From assembly GCA_947625015.1 (NCBI GenBank), contig CANQMR010000005.1, forward strand, positions 1 to 64,000: a stretch of DNA of 64,000 nt, written 5' to 3'. The notes beneath the pieces were generated by a model. It did not search any database, was not told where the DNA came from, and saw only the letters and a list, made by a program, of their open reading frames with translations. The stretch is from an uncultured Lachnospiraceae bacterium. GTDB taxonomy: Bacteria > Bacillota > Clostridia > Lachnospirales > Lachnospiraceae. Of the stretch, positions 61,090 through 64,000 are shown piece by piece; position 1 is the stretch's first letter, and every line of letters begins with the position of its first letter. Both the position numbers and the translations under genes were made by a program.

Positions 61090-61821
61090 TTATGAATTTC
61101 CAAGCTGCTTAGAGCGGTTTTTCCGCTGCTCGTCAAAAATGTACCGGATAATCTTTTCCCGCAGGCCCTGATCCATATGCCAGAATTTAATATGATGGTC
61201 ATATATAGTGGAATTATTCTGGTTTTTATAAGCGCGCAGCAGCCTTGCATAACAATAGACCACCTCCGCTTTTTCCTTATAGACGATGGGAAAGCGCACC
61301 TGCATCAGTTTTTCCCTGTCCTCCTGCACCCCGGCCACAAAATGGATTCCTCCCCCGCTTAAATCAAGCATGACGGCCGTTTTCCAGAGGGCGTGCTCCT
61401 CATCCGCTATGTAGGCTTCCCCGGATAAAACCATCCGCTGCTCCTCATCCCCTAATGGACGGTATTCTATCTGGGTACGACATTCAAAGCGGAAATATTC
61501 TCTCCTCTGCATCTTCTGCAATACGGTCTTTTGCTCCAATTCCATGAAAAAGAGCGCATTTTTCTTAAATCTTCCCGCAACTGCCACTTTACAACGCATA
61601 AGCCCTGTCTTAGTGTAAAAAGTGGCATAAAATTCCTCTCCTACACTCAAGGCAATGACCTTCCCCTCTTTAATGGGCATTGCCACATACACATTTCCTG
61701 ATTCCGCCTCGTCTAACACCTGGCTGGTATATACCACAGGTTCCTTATTGGGATTGGCAGAAAGCCTCGTTTCAATTTTTTCCAAGTCCAGCTTATCGCC
61801 GATTTCAATTCGAGTATCCAT
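61090..61821 (-). CDS. PilZ-domain c-di-GMP-binding flagellar protein (YcgR/YpfA-like)
   Basis: A 243-residue protein with an N-terminal YcgR-like domain and a C-terminal PilZ domain. The c-di-GMP signatures are QRREYFRFECR (RxxxR) near residue 105 and LDLSGGGIHFV (D/NxSxxG) near 155. Such proteins slow the flagellar motor when c-di-GMP is high. It follows flhG by 10 bases and is the last gene before a terminator. Confidence 0.92.
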   Translation of the reverse strand: MDTRIEIGDKLDLEKIETRLSANPNKEPVVYTSQVLDEAESGNVYVAMPIKEGKVIALSVGEEFYATFYTKTGLMRCKVAVAGRFKKNALFFMELEQKTVLQKMQRREYFRFECRTQIEYRPLGDEEQRMVLSGEAYIADEEHALWKTAVMLDLSGGGIHFVAGVQEDREKLMQVRFPIVYKEKAEVVYCYARLLRAYKNQNNSTIYDHHIKFWHMDQGLREKIIRYIFDEQRKNRSKQLGNS

Positions 61822-61831
61822 ACATCACCGC

Positions 61832-62713
61832 CTACCTGTTATTTTTTTTGGACTTAATAAAGTCTAATAATACCTTTGCTATTCCCTTTTTCCCCTCTTC
61901 CTCTACGGGAACATCCAACAATGCCCCGCATATGCTGCGAATCCGCACAGCCGTCTCACTGTTCGGTGCGCTCAACGAAATGGGAGTCTGGGCGATTACC
62001 GCATCCGCAATCTTCTTGTCCTGCGGAATATATCCTATGTACTCTAATTGGATATTCAGGAATTTTGATACCACAATGCTGATTTTGTCATAAATTTCCT
62101 TACCATCCTCCATATTTTCCACGCGGTTTGTGACAACTTTAATTGACTTTTGTTCTTTTCTAAAATCTTTCTTCCGGTTTACCGCTTTTAGGAGAGAATA
62201 GGCGTCCGTAATGGATGTGGGTTCCGGAGTTACCACTAACAAAACCTCCGGGGAGCTTAACACAAATTCCACTACAGAATCCGCAATTCCCGCGCCGGTA
62301 TCAATGATAACTACATCATACATGCTGTCCAATTTCACCAGCTTGGCAATCAGCTTCTTAATCCGCTCCTTATCCAGATTCACCAGATCCTGCACGCCGG
62401 AGCCGCCGGAGATAAAACCAATTCCCATCGGTCCTTCCGTAATAATCTCCTCAATCGTCTTATTGTTAAAAATTAAATCTGCCAGATTATACTGCGGCCG
62501 TATGCCAAGCATTACCTCCACATTAGCCAGACCGAAATCTGCATCCAAGATGACAACACTTTTTCCAAGAGCTTTAAACTGTAAGGCAAGATTAACGGAA
62601 AGACTGGTCTTTCCCACGCCGCCTTTTCCACTGGTCACAGCGATGACTCTGGCAGAAGGCGCATTATCCTTTAACAGCTCTACCTTTTCCCGTAACTTAT
62701 CTGCCTGATCCAT
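61832..62713 (-). CDS. flhG: Flagellum site-determining ATPase FlhG (YlxH)
   Basis: A 293-residue MinD/ParA-type ATPase controlling flagellar number or placement with FlhF. It has the deviant Walker A TSGKGGVGKTSLSVNLA, VVILDADFGLANVEVMLG and DTGAGIADSVVEFV. The ATG at 62713 follows GGGGGTGGCGACGGCT, overlapping flhF's end by 17 bases; a GTG 12 bases upstream falls inside that site. Confidence 0.95.
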   Translation of the reverse strand: MDQADKLREKVELLKDNAPSARVIAVTSGKGGVGKTSLSVNLALQFKALGKSVVILDADFGLANVEVMLGIRPQYNLADLIFNNKTIEEIITEGPMGIGFISGGSGVQDLVNLDKERIKKLIAKLVKLDSMYDVVIIDTGAGIADSVVEFVLSSPEVLLVVTPEPTSITDAYSLLKAVNRKKDFRKEQKSIKVVTNRVENMEDGKEIYDKISIVVSKFLNIQLEYIGYIPQDKKIADAVIAQTPISLSAPNSETAVRIRSICGALLDVPVEEEGKKGIAKVLLDFIKSKKNNR

Positions 62714-63989
62714 AGCCGTCGCCACCCCCTAACACCTGCTTGGCAATGATCTGCGGATTCATGACCTCGATATCATCCGGTACATTCTGCCCGTAAGACA
62801 CATAGGATAAAGGCCGGTCTGTATCCAGCTTGATATTTAATATATTGCCAATCGCATCTGTTTCATCCAATTTGGTAAAAATCAAATTATAATCCGTAAT
62901 ATCCGCATAGAGCGAAGTGATCTTCTTTAAATCGTTATATTTGGTTGTGGCGCTTAACACAAGATAAGTCAGTATGCTATATCCGGCAAAAGCGTCATAT
63001 ATTTTCTTAAGATCGTCCGCCTGCTCCTTGTTCTTGTGGGAGCGTCCGGCCGTATCCATCAGAAGATAGTCATACTCCTTGTACTTAGGAAGAATTGCCT
63101 CTAAGTCCCCGGCCTCGTAGACCACCTCCACAGGAATGGATAAAATATTGGCATAAGTCTTAATCTGTTCTACCGCCGCAATCCGGTAGGTATCTGAAGT
63201 CAGGATTGCAATTTTTTTCTTTTCTTCCAGTAAAAGCTTGGAGGAAAGCTTTGCAATAGTCGTAGTCTTTCCAACGCCGGTGGGTCCCACAAAGAAAATC
63301 ACCTTGGGCTTCTTATCACCCTTGTCAAAGGATATCGGCTTCATCTCTCCTAATTTCAAGATAATCTTCTGATATACGCAGGAAAGCATCTCGTCTAAGG
63401 TGCGGATATTGCCGGAATGGGTAATCTCATCCATAATCTGCTTTGCATAGTTAAGCGTTACCTCATTGTTGGTCAGCTGTTCAATAATTAAGTCAATGGA
63501 CTTGTTCTTTAAGCTGTTCTTCTCCGCCTCTTCTTCCTTTTCCTTATCCGCAGTCTCCTTCTTTTCAGATGCGGCTTTTTCCTTATCCGCTGTCTTTTCC
63601 TCTGAATCTGCCGTCTTGCCCTCTGCGCTCTGTCTTTCCTTTTTCTGGCTCTCCATCTGCTGTTCAATCAGCATGGCAAGATTATTGAGCTTTTCCTCAA
63701 TCTCTTTGGATTCCTTTGCGCTTTCGGACTCCTGCTTCATCTCCGGATGGAGCTTTTCGTCAATCTGGGCGTTAATCTGCGATGTAGCCTTGCTCTCCTG
63801 CTTTTGCTCCGCAGTCCTCACCTCATCTACCGCAGCCGTCACTTCCACCTTCGTCTTTCTGAAAAATTTGAAAAGACCCTTCGGTTTCATCGTCTTAATA
63901 TTCATCACAATGGCGTCTTTGCCTAAGTCATCCTTTGCCATCATAATGGCTTCTGTCTCTGAATTTGCTTGAAATTTCTTAATTATCAT
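62697..63989 (-). CDS. flhF: Flagellar SRP-type GTPase FlhF
   Basis: A 430-residue SRP GTPase that places flagella. It has the N-terminal B domain start MIIKKFQANSETEAIMMAK, a long charged linker (about 60-180, K/E/A-rich: EEKTADKEKAASEKKETADK region), then N and G domains with VGPTGVGKTTTIAKL near residue 233 and LLMDTAGRSHKNKEQ. It appears complete, with 11 bases left in the window; GGTGACAACAG precedes the ATG. Upstream flagellar genes probably continue beyond the window. Confidence 0.97.
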   Translation of the reverse strand: MIIKKFQANSETEAIMMAKDDLGKDAIVMNIKTMKPKGLFKFFRKTKVEVTAAVDEVRTAEQKQESKATSQINAQIDEKLHPEMKQESESAKESKEIEEKLNNLAMLIEQQMESQKKERQSAEGKTADSEEKTADKEKAASEKKETADKEKEEEAEKNSLKNKSIDLIIEQLTNNEVTLNYAKQIMDEITHSGNIRTLDEMLSCVYQKIILKLGEMKPISFDKGDKKPKVIFFVGPTGVGKTTTIAKLSSKLLLEEKKKIAILTSDTYRIAAVEQIKTYANILSIPVEVVYEAGDLEAILPKYKEYDYLLMDTAGRSHKNKEQADDLKKIYDAFAGYSILTYLVLSATTKYNDLKKITSLYADITDYNLIFTKLDETDAIGNILNIKLDTDRPLSYVSYGQNVPDDIEVMNPQIIAKQVLGGGDGYGSGR

Positions 63990-64000
63990 CTGTTGTCACC

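Noticed and set aside
1-64000. tRNA, rRNA, CRISPR arrays or complete insertion sequences
   Set aside because: No cloverleaf-like segments, rRNA blocks, regularly spaced repeats or transposase genes were seen. The palindromes encode no transposase.

Overview
The window reads as a chromosome segment of a flagellated, spore-forming member of the Clostridia, most likely a Lachnospiraceae relative. The reasons are moderate GC, strong AGGAGG-type ribosome binding sites, spoIVA, a sigma-D/chemotaxis block of the Bacillus/Clostridium type, the two-subunit HisZ/HisG enzyme, and the Firmicute order ylxM-ffh-rpsP-khpA-rimM-trmD-rplS-rbgA-rnhB with ylqG/ylqH-like genes behind it. Species cannot be named from the sequence. 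Every protein gene I accept lies on the minus strand, so transcription runs from position 64000 towards 1. The only plus-strand transcript proposed is a small antisense RNA near 24.6 kb.

Layout in transcription order. 64.0-52.1 kb is the motility block: flhF, flhG, a PilZ protein, a strong terminator, then cheB (catalytic domain only), cheA, cheW, cheC, cheD, a small membrane protein, sigma-D, a FapA/DUF342 protein, a small charged protein, a SwrB/DUF6115-like protein and an MltG-like protein. 52.0-51.5 kb holds a ~0.5 kb imperfect palindrome (copy B). 51.4-45.5 kb is the translation/secretion block (ylxM, ffh, rpsP, khpA, rimM, trmD, rplS), interrupted by two related membrane coiled-coil genes. 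45.4-37.4 kb carries three signal peptidases around rbgA, then rnhB, a FliK-like protein, an FlhB C-terminal-like protein, yraN, a CmpB-type membrane protein and pgeF. 37.4-36.9 kb holds palindrome copy A. 36.8-30.7 kb carries der, plsY, gpsA, spoIVA, scpA and scpB. 30.6-28.2 kb has a D,D-carboxypeptidase and DAHP synthase.

28.1-24.4 kb is an accessory pocket. It holds an unknown membrane protein, a secreted Lys/Ser-rich protein, a short secreted protein that looks truncated, and a small hydrophobic peptide with a convergent antisense RNA that looks like a type I toxin-antitoxin locus. 24.4-9.7 kb carries nucleoside salvage (deoB, pdp, pnp, mtaD) mixed with cell-wall genes (carboxypeptidase, metallophosphoesterase, L,D-transpeptidase, M23 peptidase), an alarmone synthetase, two RNA-modifying enzymes, an SDR and recU. 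9.6-0.16 kb has trpS, a partial histidine operon (hisZ-G-D, an NYN/LOTUS RNA-binding gene, hisB-I), a 51-residue membrane peptide and alaS.

The most striking observation is the pair of ~485-bp near-palindromes at 36.9-37.4 kb and 51.6-52.05 kb. Each can fold into one very long hairpin. The copies differ from each other, yet many differences are compensated on the opposite arm, and asymmetric bulges are shared. Both lie between the stop of one minus-strand gene and a good promoter for the next. I could not match them to any known RNA or mobile element.
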